DNA of 64,000 nucleotides from an uncultured Prevotella sp. (GCA_934215545.1 CAKQAD010000001.1:1-64000), one strand, 5' to 3'. Positions 34,655 to 43,966 are shown, counted from the first letter of the stretch. A program made the numbers and translations. Notes: generated by a model not told the origin, from the letters alone.

Positions 34655-35128
34655 ATGGATAAAATAGACAATCTTGACAAAAAGATACTCAGCATTCTCT
34701 CAAAAAACGCTCGCATCCCTTTCAAAGATGTAGCAGCTGAGTGTGGCGTATCACGCGCAGCCATCCACCAACGCGTGCAACACCTCATCGCAGGCGGAGT
34801 AATTACCGGTAGCGGATTCGATGTTAATCCAAAAAGCATAGGATACTCTACATGCACATATGTGGGAATGAATCTTGACCGCGGAAATATGTATAAAAGC
34901 GTTGTAGAAAAGCTGCAGGAAATACCAGAAATCGTGGAGTGCCACTTCACTACTGGTCCTTACACCATGCTTCTGAAGGTGTATGCACGCGACAACGAGC
35001 AACTCATGGATTTGCTTAACAACAAGATGCAGATGATTCCTGGTGTAACATCAACAGAAACACTCATCTCACTCGACCAAAGCATAAAGCGCGAAATTCC
35101 CGTACATCTTGAAGAAACAGAAGACTAA
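34655..35128 (+). CDS. Lrp/AsnC family transcriptional regulator
   Basis: A 157-residue regulator. The N-terminal winged helix (LDKKILSILSKNARIPFKDVAAECGVSRAAIHQRVQ, residues 8-43) is followed by the RAM/effector domain (about 75-150; GPYTMLLKVYARDNEQLMDLLN). Members sense amino acids and form octamers. The effector is not deducible. A poly-A stretch lies just before the ATG. The downstream fusion peptidase gene has its own gap (131 bp), so regulation of it is only a guess. Confidence 0.92.
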   Translation: MDKIDNLDKKILSILSKNARIPFKDVAAECGVSRAAIHQRVQHLIAGGVITGSGFDVNPKSIGYSTCTYVGMNLDRGNMYKSVVEKLQEIPEIVECHFTTGPYTMLLKVYARDNEQLMDLLNNKMQMIPGVTSTETLISLDQSIKREIPVHLEETED

Positions 35129-35157
35129 TACAAAGCGCCAAAGCGTAATATAACAAA

Positions 35158-35232
35158 AGGCAACACCGACAATACACCGCCGTAGACAAGAAAAGAATAC
35201 GATGTTGTGTTGATAGTGTTGTCTTTTTTTGT
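35158..35232 (+). terminator. possible terminator of the Lrp/AsnC gene
   Basis: GGCAACAC near 35159 can pair with GTGTTGTC just before a seven-T run (about 35217-35231). The large interior makes this a weak call. Confidence 0.35.
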
Positions 35233-35259
35233 GTAACACACTGCAAATAAAAATAGCAC

Positions 35260-37020
35260 ATGAAGTATTACAATCTATCACAATATCTTGATGGCATATA
35301 TAATGCTCCTGTAACAGAAGATAAGCTCCCCATTATAGGCATCACCACTAACTATGAGGATATAGATGCCACACTGCGTAGCGTGTACTACAGACAAATA
35401 GTGAACGCAGGAGGCACACCGCTACTCATACCACCAGTGGCAGATGAGGCTGTGATAAAATCTACACTCAACCATATTGATGCACTACTGCTCACCGGTG
35501 GTGCCGACTTCAACCCTCTATGGGCAGGCGAAGAGCCATCAACGGCACTGCACCATATTAACAGCGAGCGCGACTTGCCAGAGCTACTCATCACCCGACT
35601 GGCTGCCGACAGGCAGTTGCCAATGCTCGGAATATGCCGTGGCATGCAGACACTTGCCATGGCTTTGGGCGGACGCGTGCACCAAGACATACAACGCACC
35701 GCATCTAACTATAAACACTCGCAAGATGCCGACAGGCAAGAGCCTACACACTCCGTAAACATAGAGAAGGGGTCGTTGCTATATAATATATATAATAAGG
35801 AGAAGATATTTGTCAACTCCTTTCATCACCAAGCAGTGGCTGCCCCCGGACCTCACATGCGTATAGTAGCTACAGCTCCCGATGGCGTGACAGAGGCAAT
35901 GGAGAGCAGTGAGCATAAAGCCATTATCGGCGTGCAGTGGCATCCGGAATGGTTAGGAAACGATGGTTTGCCATTGTTTGAATGGCTCGTGAAAGAGGGC
36001 GATTTACAACGCCGTGCACGCCTGTTTCATCAACGCAACATAAGCATCGACTCACATTGCGACACTCCGATGTTCTTTCCACAAGGTGTCGACTTCCACC
36101 GCCGCGATCCACGCATACTCTATGATATACACAAAATGTACGAAGGAGGTCCCGATGCTGTTACTATGGTGGCCTATCTACCACAGCCATTACATGGCGA
36201 GACATTTGCCGATGTGTCACCATATCCTGTGGCTGGACCAAAGGCATATGCCAACCTGATATTCGATAAAATTAACGACACCGTGCTGCGCGACCAAAAG
36301 CATATAGCATTGGCACGCTCACATGCCGACATCATAGAGAATAAACGACAAGGACGCAAATCGCTCATGATTGGCATAGAGAATGGACTGGCACTGGAAA
36401 ACGACATAGACAATGTGCGACACTTTGCCAAACGCGGCATCACATATATCACTCTGTGCCACAACGGCGACAACCAAATATGCGACTCGGCACGAAAAAG
36501 CGAAAACACTCATGGTGGTGTGAGCGACTTTGGAAAAAATGTGATAGAAGAAATGAACCGACTGGGAATAATGGTGGATATGAGCCATGCTAGCGAAAAT
36601 TCATTCTACGATGCACTTGACATTTCCCGCCTGCCTATAGTGTGCTCTCATTCCAACTGCAAGGCATTGTGCGATGTGCCACGCAACCTAACCGACGACC
36701 AACTCAAGGCACTTGCCGCAACTGACGGAGTGTGTCAGATAACACTATACAACGGATTTCTACGCACCGATGGAACAGCCGCTATCAACGATGCCATGGA
36801 GCATTTGGAGCACGCCATACGCATCATGGGCATAGATCATGTGGGACTGGGCACCGACTTCGACGGCGATGGAGGAATACCAGGACTTGCCGATGCCTCG
36901 GAACTAATAAACTTCACAAAAGAACTACTGCGCCGACGCTACTCCGAAAGCGACATAGCAAAGATATGGGGAGGCAACTGGCTACGAGTGATGGACATAA
37001 CAAAAAGCAAAGCAGAATAA
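35260..37020 (+). CDS. fusion: class I glutamine-amidotransferase-like (C26) + M19 membrane-dipeptidase-like
   Basis: A 586-residue two-domain protein in one frame. Residues about 20-245 form a C26 gamma-glutamyl hydrolase domain: LLLTGGADFNP, nucleophile C126 in GICRGMQ, FHHQAV and the His/Glu pair in VQWHPEW. Residues about 260-580 form an M19 renal-dipeptidase-like domain with zinc ligands HxD (DSHCDT), Glu in IGIENG, His in CSHSN, and Asp in GTDFDGDGG. The two activities could act in series on gamma-glutamyl peptides, first freeing gamma-linked glutamate and then cleaving a dipeptide (inference). No signal peptide is seen, so it is probably cytoplasmic. Preceded by a 131-bp gap. Confidence 0.9.
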   Translation: MKYYNLSQYLDGIYNAPVTEDKLPIIGITTNYEDIDATLRSVYYRQIVNAGGTPLLIPPVADEAVIKSTLNHIDALLLTGGADFNPLWAGEEPSTALHHINSERDLPELLITRLAADRQLPMLGICRGMQTLAMALGGRVHQDIQRTASNYKHSQDADRQEPTHSVNIEKGSLLYNIYNKEKIFVNSFHHQAVAAPGPHMRIVATAPDGVTEAMESSEHKAIIGVQWHPEWLGNDGLPLFEWLVKEGDLQRRARLFHQRNISIDSHCDTPMFFPQGVDFHRRDPRILYDIHKMYEGGPDAVTMVAYLPQPLHGETFADVSPYPVAGPKAYANLIFDKINDTVLRDQKHIALARSHADIIENKRQGRKSLMIGIENGLALENDIDNVRHFAKRGITYITLCHNGDNQICDSARKSENTHGGVSDFGKNVIEEMNRLGIMVDMSHASENSFYDALDISRLPIVCSHSNCKALCDVPRNLTDDQLKALAATDGVCQITLYNGFLRTDGTAAINDAMEHLEHAIRIMGIDHVGLGTDFDGDGGIPGLADASELINFTKELLRRRYSESDIAKIWGGNWLRVMDITKSKAE

Positions 37021-37126
37021 ACATATTTTATCAAAATGTAAGCTATATACTTACAGTTAATTTACAGACGACTTCTGTTTATACTATTTTAACTGTTGTT
37101 GTATAAAGAAAACTATGATTTATACG

Positions 37127-37134
37127 TAATTTTG
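37127..37134 (+). promoter_or_regulatory. -7 box of the thiol-motif envelope cluster
   Basis: TAATTTTG, 69 bp before the thioredoxin-like gene. The following genes are closely spaced (15-90 bp), which suits one transcript to the terminator at 43223-43264. Confidence 0.5.
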
Positions 37135-37203
37135 CAAAGTTAAGATACAATAATAAAATGGGATACAATAAAAACCAATAGATATTATAGATACTATAGA
37201 TAT

Positions 37204-37692
37204 ATGAAAAGAATACTATTCTCATTGCTTCTTATGCTTGGCATGGCAGCCACCGCATGTGCAGGACTACCCAACGTGACACTGAAAGATATCAATGGCA
37301 AAACCATTAACACCAGCGAGCTACACAACGACGGCAAACCATTCATCATAGACTTCTTTGCCACATGGTGCAAACCTTGCAATCGCGAATTGACAGCCAT
37401 TAGCGAGGTGTATGAGGAATGGCAGGAAGAAACGGGGGTAAAGCTATTTGCTGTGTCGATAGACCAGGCACAGAATATAAACAAAGTGAAACCTCTCGTA
37501 GATGGTCACGGATGGACTTACGACGTGCTGCTCGACCCTAACAGCGACTTCAAGCGTGCCTTAGGCATACAGACTATTCCATACGTATTGGTGTGCGACG
37601 GCGAAGGCAATATTGTATATAAACACAATGGCTATGCCGAAGGTGCCGAAGAAGAACTCATCGAACAGGTAAGAAAATTAGTAAAGAAATAA
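37204..37692 (+). CDS. exported TlpA/ResA-like thioredoxin
   Basis: A 162-residue protein with an N-terminal export signal (MKRILFSLLLMLGMAATA). C19 could make it a lipoprotein, though the -1 residue (A) and +2 make that only possible. The thioredoxin fold has the active site WCKPC (55-59) and the cis-Pro loop IQTIPYVLV. Such proteins reduce or shuffle disulfides in exported proteins. First gene of the cluster with DUF6029 and Omp28-type proteins, 15 bp ahead of the next, which makes a role in their thiol state plausible (inference). Confidence 0.9.
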   Translation: MKRILFSLLLMLGMAATACAGLPNVTLKDINGKTINTSELHNDGKPFIIDFFATWCKPCNRELTAISEVYEEWQEETGVKLFAVSIDQAQNINKVKPLVDGHGWTYDVLLDPNSDFKRALGIQTIPYVLVCDGEGNIVYKHNGYAEGAEEELIEQVRKLVKK

Positions 37693-37707
37693 TATTTACA
37701 CATACCC

Positions 37708-39408
37708 ATGACAAACCGCACCATAACGCTTTGCCTCGCTGCCCTATTCATGGCTTCAACGGCAAGCGCACAGAAGATAAAAATAGGCAAAAACTATGAG
37801 GTGACACTCACGGGTAGTGTGCAGAGCGACATACTAGTGCCACAAAACGATGATGCCATTGGCACCGACCCCGTAGACGACAAGGTGCTCACCAATACTT
37901 ATGTAGAGCTGCACGCATTGTCGGAATATGTTGATGCTGGTGCTCGCTTTGAATATCTTGATCATCCACTACCAGGTTATGAAAAGGATTTTAAAGGCTA
38001 TGGCGTGCCCTTCTATTATATAAAAGGCAAACTGAAAAATGCCGAACTTACATTAGGCAACTATTACGAGCAGTTTGGATCGGGATTTATATTGCGCACT
38101 TACGAAGATCGCGCACTGGGTGTTGACAACTCATTGCTTGGCGCACGAATCGTTTACCGACCTTATAAAGGCATACAACTAAAGGCATTAGCAGGTACAC
38201 AACGCTGCTACTGGGACTATAACTCACTGATATCGGGTGCCGATGCAGAGTTCTCACTGACAGAGTGGTTTCCAAGCATGCAGCAGTCGAACACATATAT
38301 CACACTTGGAGCATCGTGGGTGAACAAGCACGAGCACCAAAAAGACCAGGTGTTTGCCGATGTGACACACATGCTCAACATCCCAGAGAACGTCAACTCA
38401 TTCGATGTGCGTGCCAATTTGCAGAAGAGTGGTTTTAATATATTGGCAGAATATGCACAGAAGACACAAGATCCATCTGCCGATAATGGATATATCTATC
38501 GCCGTGGCTATGTGGCTATGCTCTCCGGCTCCTATTCCAAGAGTGGCATGAGCGTGCTATTGCAAGCTAAACGCTCCGACAATATGGCATCGCGCTCACG
38601 TCGTTCCATGACGGGCATGTCATCGTTTGTTAACCATATGCCTGCCTTCACTATGGAGCACACCTATGCTTTGGCAGCTCTCTACCCATATGCCACACAA
38701 TATGCCAAAGGCGAATGGGCATACCAGGGCGAGATAGGTTACCGTTTCAAACGACACACAGCATTGGGTGGCAAGTATGGCACTGGCATAAAACTTAATT
38801 TCTCGCATGTACATGCCATCGACCGTAGCGAATCAGGAACATTAATAGTGAATGATGCCAATGGTGCCACAACAACCTTACCTGCTGGTAGCAAGGGAAC
38901 CAACGGCTACGGCTCGTCTTTCTGGAAATGGGGCGATGCCACCTACTATCAAGACATCAATGTGCAGATAGAGAAAAAACTGTCGAAGAGTATGAAACTG
39001 AATTTGATGTATATGAATCAGTTCTACAACAAGACAGCACTGCAAGGCGAAGGAGGTATGATACATTCCGACATATTCGTTGCTGATGCCAAATATCGCT
39101 TCAACAATAGCCTCACACTGCGCGGCGAGGTGCAATATCTTAGCACTAAAGACGACCAGGGTGACTGGCTCTATGGATTGCTTGAACTATCGGTGCTGCC
39201 AGGATGGATGTTTACCGTAAGCGATATGTACAACAACGGCTCTACAAAGCTACACTACTATCAAGGCAGTGTCACTTACACCCATGAGGCACACCGTCTG
39301 CAACTGGGATACGGACGCACACGTGCCGGATTTAACTGCTCTGGAGGCGTATGCCGATATGTACCAGCAAGCAAGGGCGTGACATTGTCGTACAACTATA
39401 ACTTCTAA
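37708..39408 (+). CDS. DUF6029 family outer-membrane beta-barrel protein
   Basis: A 566-residue exported protein: signal peptide MTNRTITLCLAALFMASTASA, mature start Q. Repeating beta-strands follow over the whole length, with a C-terminal aromatic residue (LSYNYNF) as in outer-membrane barrels. A cysteine pair lies near the end (NCSGGVC), unusual for a barrel. Its function is unknown. It lies between the TlpA-like and Omp28 genes (15 and 35 bp). Confidence 0.83.
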   Translation: MTNRTITLCLAALFMASTASAQKIKIGKNYEVTLTGSVQSDILVPQNDDAIGTDPVDDKVLTNTYVELHALSEYVDAGARFEYLDHPLPGYEKDFKGYGVPFYYIKGKLKNAELTLGNYYEQFGSGFILRTYEDRALGVDNSLLGARIVYRPYKGIQLKALAGTQRCYWDYNSLISGADAEFSLTEWFPSMQQSNTYITLGASWVNKHEHQKDQVFADVTHMLNIPENVNSFDVRANLQKSGFNILAEYAQKTQDPSADNGYIYRRGYVAMLSGSYSKSGMSVLLQAKRSDNMASRSRRSMTGMSSFVNHMPAFTMEHTYALAALYPYATQYAKGEWAYQGEIGYRFKRHTALGGKYGTGIKLNFSHVHAIDRSESGTLIVNDANGATTTLPAGSKGTNGYGSSFWKWGDATYYQDINVQIEKKLSKSMKLNLMYMNQFYNKTALQGEGGMIHSDIFVADAKYRFNNSLTLRGEVQYLSTKDDQGDWLYGLLELSVLPGWMFTVSDMYNNGSTKLHYYQGSVTYTHEAHRLQLGYGRTRAGFNCSGGVCRYVPASKGVTLSYNYNF

Positions 39409-39443
39409 GGCATCCACATTAAAATAAAACATACATCACAACA

Positions 39444-40292
39444 ATGACCATAAAGAACATCATAACACATGCAATGCTGGCTGTAGCGGTTCTTGCCATT
39501 ACAGCATGCCAAAATGTGGACGAGAACGAGCGCACCATATATGTGCCACCAGTAACAGCAAAGCGTGCCGTACTCATTGAAGACTTCACCGGACAGGCAT
39601 GTATTAACTGTCCAAAGGCCAACGATATGATACACGAGCTACAACAGGGCTACGAAAAATATGTAGTGGCTGTGGCTATACACTCTGGACGATTTTCTAA
39701 AAAACCGCCACGCTATCAGAAGCCATTTCCATTGTGGACTGCCATGGGCGATGAATATTATAACCATTGGGGCATAAGCACACAACCTAATGGCATCATC
39801 AACCGCAACGGTGGCGAACAAGACATCGACTCATGGCATAGCAAAGTGAAGAACGCACTGAAAACACCTGCACAGCTAACCATAAATGCTAAAGCTACAT
39901 ACAACAGTAGCAATAATAATCTTGATGTAGAGGCAACCATAAACGCCATGCCACAAACAAGCATCAACGGCAATCTGCAGTTATGGGTGGTGCAAGACAA
40001 TATTGTGGGAGTGCAATATCAGCCCGACGGTTCTATTAACGATAGCTATGTGCACAATCATGTGTTGCGATTTGCCGTCAATGGCACCTGGGGCGAGACA
40101 ATAAGTGTGGCAGCGGGTAGTGCCAACACAATCACACACTCTTGCAATCTGACCACAGAATTTGCACAGCTACAGCAAACCAATGCCGATGCTCCTGCCT
40201 TTGTTCCTGCCAATATGTGGGTAGTGGCTTTCGTATATAACGACAGCGGTGTGCTCAACGTGGTGCAGGTGCCTTTACAAATAACAAACTAA
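39444..40292 (+). CDS. Omp28-related outer-membrane lipoprotein
   Basis: A 282-residue lipoprotein (lipobox ITAC, lipid cysteine C22). Residues about 40-130 are thioredoxin-like, with the CxxC pair CINC (C53/C56) in the conserved LIEDFTGQACINCPKA, followed by a beta-sandwich. The family is named after Porphyromonas Omp28. It sits in the cluster after the DUF6029 gene. Whether the CxxC is redox-active or structural is not shown. Confidence 0.87.
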   Translation: MTIKNIITHAMLAVAVLAITACQNVDENERTIYVPPVTAKRAVLIEDFTGQACINCPKANDMIHELQQGYEKYVVAVAIHSGRFSKKPPRYQKPFPLWTAMGDEYYNHWGISTQPNGIINRNGGEQDIDSWHSKVKNALKTPAQLTINAKATYNSSNNNLDVEATINAMPQTSINGNLQLWVVQDNIVGVQYQPDGSINDSYVHNHVLRFAVNGTWGETISVAAGSANTITHSCNLTTEFAQLQQTNADAPAFVPANMWVVAFVYNDSGVLNVVQVPLQITN

Positions 40293-40359
40293 ACATGCCC
40301 TTCATTGCACGACAAGGCATATTGGGTATATGAAACACATTAAAATACAAGTAAACATT

Positions 40360-41043
40360 ATGAAGATATTCAAAAACACTCTTATCATTATGGCAGCGAT
40401 GGTATCTGCTGTAGCGCAGGCTCAGGTAGACCGCACCTTTGCATTTGTCAACGAGAATGGTCAGGAAATAGCCAACGGCGCCACCGTAACAGCCAACAAA
40501 GTAGAGGTAAAGGGTTCTGGCGCTGACACCTACGAGGTGATTAACAGTGGCGTATACGTAAAGAATCTTACCAACGAACAGCAGCATGTTGGTGCAGAAC
40601 TAAGACTCACACGACTCGATAACGGTGCTACACAATGCTGCTTTCCAATATCATGTATCGACACATGGGGCAGCAACGTGGGCGACTACTACAAAAGCAG
40701 CGCTGGCGATATCTCTGCTGGAGAAACAAAAACTATAAGTACCGAGTGGTTTCCTGATGCCGATGGCACTGCAACAGTAACAGTGAAGCTCAATGTCTAT
40801 GACATGACAATGAAGAATCAGGGTGGCATACCTACTAAGGTATATAAGGAGCGCGATGTGTTTGGCCCTACCATCACCATCAATTTCGTGAAGGGAGCCA
40901 CTGCAGTGAATGGCATCACGGCTAACGATAGCGTAAGTGCCGTAGCCTACTACACTGCCGACGGACAGCGCCTTGCACAACCACAACACGGACTGAACAT
41001 TGTGCTCATGAGCGATGGCACCACACGCAAGCTTATGCGATAG
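40360..41043 (+). CDS. secreted protein with KGLNI-type C-terminal tail
   Basis: With the start at 40360 the protein has 227 residues and a clean signal peptide (MKIFKNTLIIMAAMVSAVAQA, cut before Q). An ATG at 40330 would add 10 polar residues in front. The body is beta-rich, with three cysteines in QCCFPISC. It ends in the tail YTADGQRLAQPQHGLNI ... SDGTTRKLMR, shared with four other proteins here. I do not recognise a named family. Flanked by Omp28-type genes at 67 and 89 bp. Confidence 0.78.
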   Translation: MKIFKNTLIIMAAMVSAVAQAQVDRTFAFVNENGQEIANGATVTANKVEVKGSGADTYEVINSGVYVKNLTNEQQHVGAELRLTRLDNGATQCCFPISCIDTWGSNVGDYYKSSAGDISAGETKTISTEWFPDADGTATVTVKLNVYDMTMKNQGGIPTKVYKERDVFGPTITINFVKGATAVNGITANDSVSAVAYYTADGQRLAQPQHGLNIVLMSDGTTRKLMR

Positions 41044-41132
41044 GCTACAAAAGGTCCTTAACAAGCAAAGTATCCATAAAAAGATAACGATATAAAAAGA
41101 AAACATTATTCATTTTTTAAATTCATAAAACT

Positions 41133-43196
41133 ATGAAGAAATCATTACTCTCACTTGTTGCATTCATGTTGTCAGCAACAGCAATGAACGCACAACAGTA
41201 TTTGACAGCTCCACAGCAGTATAACAGCAGCGATCTGCAGGTGCTTGCAGCTGACAATAATGCTACTGCAAAGAAGGCTCCAAGCCGTGCTGCAGCAAGC
41301 AACCAGAAGTATTTCGGCACTGATGGTACCGATGAAGCAAGAGGTTTGCTTAACTTCAGTAAATATGCCAGCAGCGTACAGAAGTTGGCTCTGCAGATTC
41401 CTGCAAGCGCCCTTACAAAATATATAGGCTGTAAGATTGTGGGAATGCGCTGTGCTGTTTACAATTTCAACGACAAGAACATCACAGGCTTTGCGCTTCC
41501 AATGACACAATCAGGCTTTGGCACTGAAGTATCTGGCTCTACAGAAACAAAGAACTGCACCGTAAGCAATAACAAGCTCGTCACCGTATGGAACGAGATT
41601 AAATTCAGCAAGTCTATCACTATCGCTGAAAACACTGATTTTATTGTTGGTTTCAACACACCAAACAAGAATATGACTAATGTAGCTGCTAATAATACCA
41701 GTGGCACTTCATATTCATTAATGGCTTACGGAAACCTTGGTGAAGGTATGGGCTGGTATCCATTGTCGCAGAGTGTAACCATTATAGCACAGATACTCAT
41801 TGAGAAAGAAGGCGGCTTCCCTAACGACTTCGCCGTAGAGTATTTCCACGTAGCTCCTTATGGCAAGGCATCAAACGCTATCAATGCCTATGCTAAGCTG
41901 AACAACTTTGGCAAAGACAAAGTACAGAAATACACCCTCGGTCTCTATGTGAACGGCAATAAGGTATCTACCTACGACAACAGCACATCAGAATATGCTG
42001 CCGACTTTGCAGTAGACGACAAGGGCGTGCTCGTGTCAACACCTTTCACGCTCCCTGCAAACGTAAAGGTAGGCGAGAACAACACCGTTACAGTGAAGGT
42101 GGAAACCGTTGACGGCAAGGCACCTGTTGGCAACCTTAAAGACGATGAGGGTTCAGACACATTCCTTGGCTTCGATAAAAGCATCGACCGCCAGAAGAGT
42201 CTTATAGAGCAGTACACATCACAGTATTGCCCTAACTGCCCCATTGGCTACGATGTGTTGCGCGCACTCACAAAGGAATACCCTAACGACTATGCATGGG
42301 TAGCTAACCACGGCGACATGAGCACAAGCATGACCGACGAGTATACCACAGCCGTTGGCAACGTTGTACGCGCATTCGCTTATAGCGGTTATCCTTCTGT
42401 AAGCGTAAACCGCTACTATATCGAGAACGAATACCTCAACTCAGCAAACACAGTATCTTTCGGTCTGAACTATGGCAGCACAGATGATGCCAAGGACTAT
42501 GTTAAGACTATCATCCGCACTGTCAACGCTCTTTCAAGAGAAGATGCTCCAGCATTCGTAACACTCAATATCAAGCCAACATTCGACATGTCAACCGGCA
42601 AGCTTACATTCACCGTTAAGGGTCAGGGTGTGGCTAATGCTGCCAAGTTGCTTAAGGGTGCTACTCTCACCACATACCTCACTCAGGATGGCCTCAAGAG
42701 CGACCAGATTAACAGCAAAAACGAATGGATGTCTGACTACGCTCACGAGAATGTGCTCCGCGATGTTATCGTAAACGCTAAGTCGAATATTACAAAGACC
42801 GTTAATCCTGCCGGTGACGTTATCACATGGAATGGCGATAACTTTGAGATGACCTACGAATACACTGTCAACAAAGAGTGGTATGCACAGGGCGTTGATA
42901 AGCTCCGCCTCACAGCATTTGTAAGCATGCCTTTCTGGGATGGTAACACTACCGAAACCAGCGGCACCCAAACTTATGTTAAGTTCAACGACCCACGTAG
43001 AACCAACGTCAACCAGTGCCAGGTTATCCACCTCTCTGAGGGCGTTGTAGGCGTTCAAGGCGTAAAGAACAATACCGAGAACGTTGTTGTGGTAGCCCGC
43101 TATAATGCCGATGGCCAGCAAATCAACGCAGCACAGAAGGGCCTCAACATCCTCAAGATGTCTGACGGCACAGTACGCAAGGTGCTCGTAAAGTAA
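41133..43196 (+). CDS. large secreted Omp28-like protein with CPNCP motif and C-terminal tail
   Basis: A 687-residue exported protein (signal peptide MKKSLLSLVAFMLSATAMNA). Residues about 60-230 are homologous to the body of the two 60-62 kb proteins (for example KYIGCKIVGMRCAV against FKGYKLVGFRYAV). A middle beta domain (about 230-345) is followed by a thioredoxin-like Omp28 domain with C366-P-N-C369 in EQYTSQYCPNCPIGYD, then a beta-sandwich and the tail YNADGQQINAAQKGLNI ... SDGTVRKVLVK. It is the last gene of the cluster and is followed by a strong terminator. Confidence 0.82.
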   Translation: MKKSLLSLVAFMLSATAMNAQQYLTAPQQYNSSDLQVLAADNNATAKKAPSRAAASNQKYFGTDGTDEARGLLNFSKYASSVQKLALQIPASALTKYIGCKIVGMRCAVYNFNDKNITGFALPMTQSGFGTEVSGSTETKNCTVSNNKLVTVWNEIKFSKSITIAENTDFIVGFNTPNKNMTNVAANNTSGTSYSLMAYGNLGEGMGWYPLSQSVTIIAQILIEKEGGFPNDFAVEYFHVAPYGKASNAINAYAKLNNFGKDKVQKYTLGLYVNGNKVSTYDNSTSEYAADFAVDDKGVLVSTPFTLPANVKVGENNTVTVKVETVDGKAPVGNLKDDEGSDTFLGFDKSIDRQKSLIEQYTSQYCPNCPIGYDVLRALTKEYPNDYAWVANHGDMSTSMTDEYTTAVGNVVRAFAYSGYPSVSVNRYYIENEYLNSANTVSFGLNYGSTDDAKDYVKTIIRTVNALSREDAPAFVTLNIKPTFDMSTGKLTFTVKGQGVANAAKLLKGATLTTYLTQDGLKSDQINSKNEWMSDYAHENVLRDVIVNAKSNITKTVNPAGDVITWNGDNFEMTYEYTVNKEWYAQGVDKLRLTAFVSMPFWDGNTTETSGTQTYVKFNDPRRTNVNQCQVIHLSEGVVGVQGVKNNTENVVVVARYNADGQQINAAQKGLNILKMSDGTVRKVLVK

Positions 43197-43222
43197 AATA
43201 CGTTAATAAGCATAAATATTAG

Positions 43223-43264
43223 GTGCGTTGTCAACACATTGTTGTGGACAACGCACTTTTTTTT
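43223..43264 (+). terminator. terminator of the thiol-motif cluster
   Basis: Perfect 10-bp stem (43223-43232 with 43247-43256) followed by eight T's. Confidence 0.87.
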
Positions 43265-43389
43265 GTGTTACATGCCCCACTTCAACAGACTGTTTTTTAT
43301 CTTCTGATCACATTTTTATGCATAAGCAAGCAAACGCCGTTGATATATATCAATTTAATATTTTTTCATACAAAAAACTTATATATAAG

Positions 43390-43421
43390 TTTGCGTGAAC
43401 GTGCACAATTATGTATCTTTG
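43390..43421 (+). promoter_or_regulatory. consensus promoter with no ORF downstream
   Basis: TTTG (43390-43393), 20 bp, TATCTTTG (43414-43421), an exact match to the Bacteroidota consensus. It faces a 200-bp stretch without a gene that ends in a terminator. Confidence 0.75.
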
Positions 43422-43426
43422 CATCG

Positions 43427-43628
43427 TGTTCGAGAGAATGCAATGTTTTTTCATTAGGTTAGTAGTTTGATAGATTTTAAGGTAAAGATTATGTTATTAG
43501 ATTTTGAAACTATCGTAATGTAGTTTAAAGTCATGCATTCAGCTTCTAACATTTTTTAGATGCTATGCATACCTTAACATTATTCTTTGAGAGGCCGGTG
43601 CGAGTGATTCGTGTCGTCCTTTTTTTTT
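43427..43628 (+). ncRNA. candidate structured non-coding RNA, ~200 nt
   Basis: Bounded by the promoter at 43390-43421 and an intrinsic terminator. Visible structure: a closing stem (43433-43445 with 43578-43588, 11 pairs, 2-nt bulge), and an internal hairpin (43533-43570) made of ATGCAT/ATGCAT, AGC/GCT and TCTAA/TTAGA arms. The terminator stem (43593-43603 with 43609-43619) is followed by nine T's. No ORF of sensible size lies inside. The size and closed-stem layout would fit 6S RNA or the Bacteroidales-1 motif, both known in this order. I cannot assign it by eye. Confidence 0.6.
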
Positions 43629-43834
43629 GCACATATTCAACCAACTAATTATCGTCAACACCTTATTATAGCCAACACGTAGCATCGATAATTATGTAAT
43701 TCTTTTCACTACCTTTTAGCTATTGAAAATTCATAGAAGTAATTCACTTTTATCTCATTATAGCATTATTACTTAACAGTATAGCATTATTACTTTATTT
43801 CACGCTATCATATCATCATTCATATAGATTCTAC
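43629..43834. other. non-coding gap with a 16-bp direct repeat
   Basis: AT-rich and without a gene. TATAGCATTATTACTT occurs at 43759-43774 and again at 43780-43795 (21-bp period). Confidence 0.5.
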
Positions 43835-43871
43835 AAAAAAATCCGCCTGCCCTAAAGCAGACGGATTTTTT
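43835..43871. terminator. bidirectional terminator downstream of HU
   Basis: A-rich stem (43835-43850 with 43857-43871, one mismatch) with a 6-nt loop. On the minus strand it ends the HU transcript in a T-run. Confidence 0.85.
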
Positions 43872-43966
43872 GCAATGCCCAGTGAATATATCACTTATGG
43901 CAATAAAACTTTTTATGTTAGCAAATCATTCTCTATTCCGAAAAATACAGAAACTGTGCTTAAGCA

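Noticed and set aside
43533..43570. Internal hairpin as a terminator
   Set aside because: No T-run follows it, and the better terminator lies 23 bp further on. It is treated as part of the RNA's fold.
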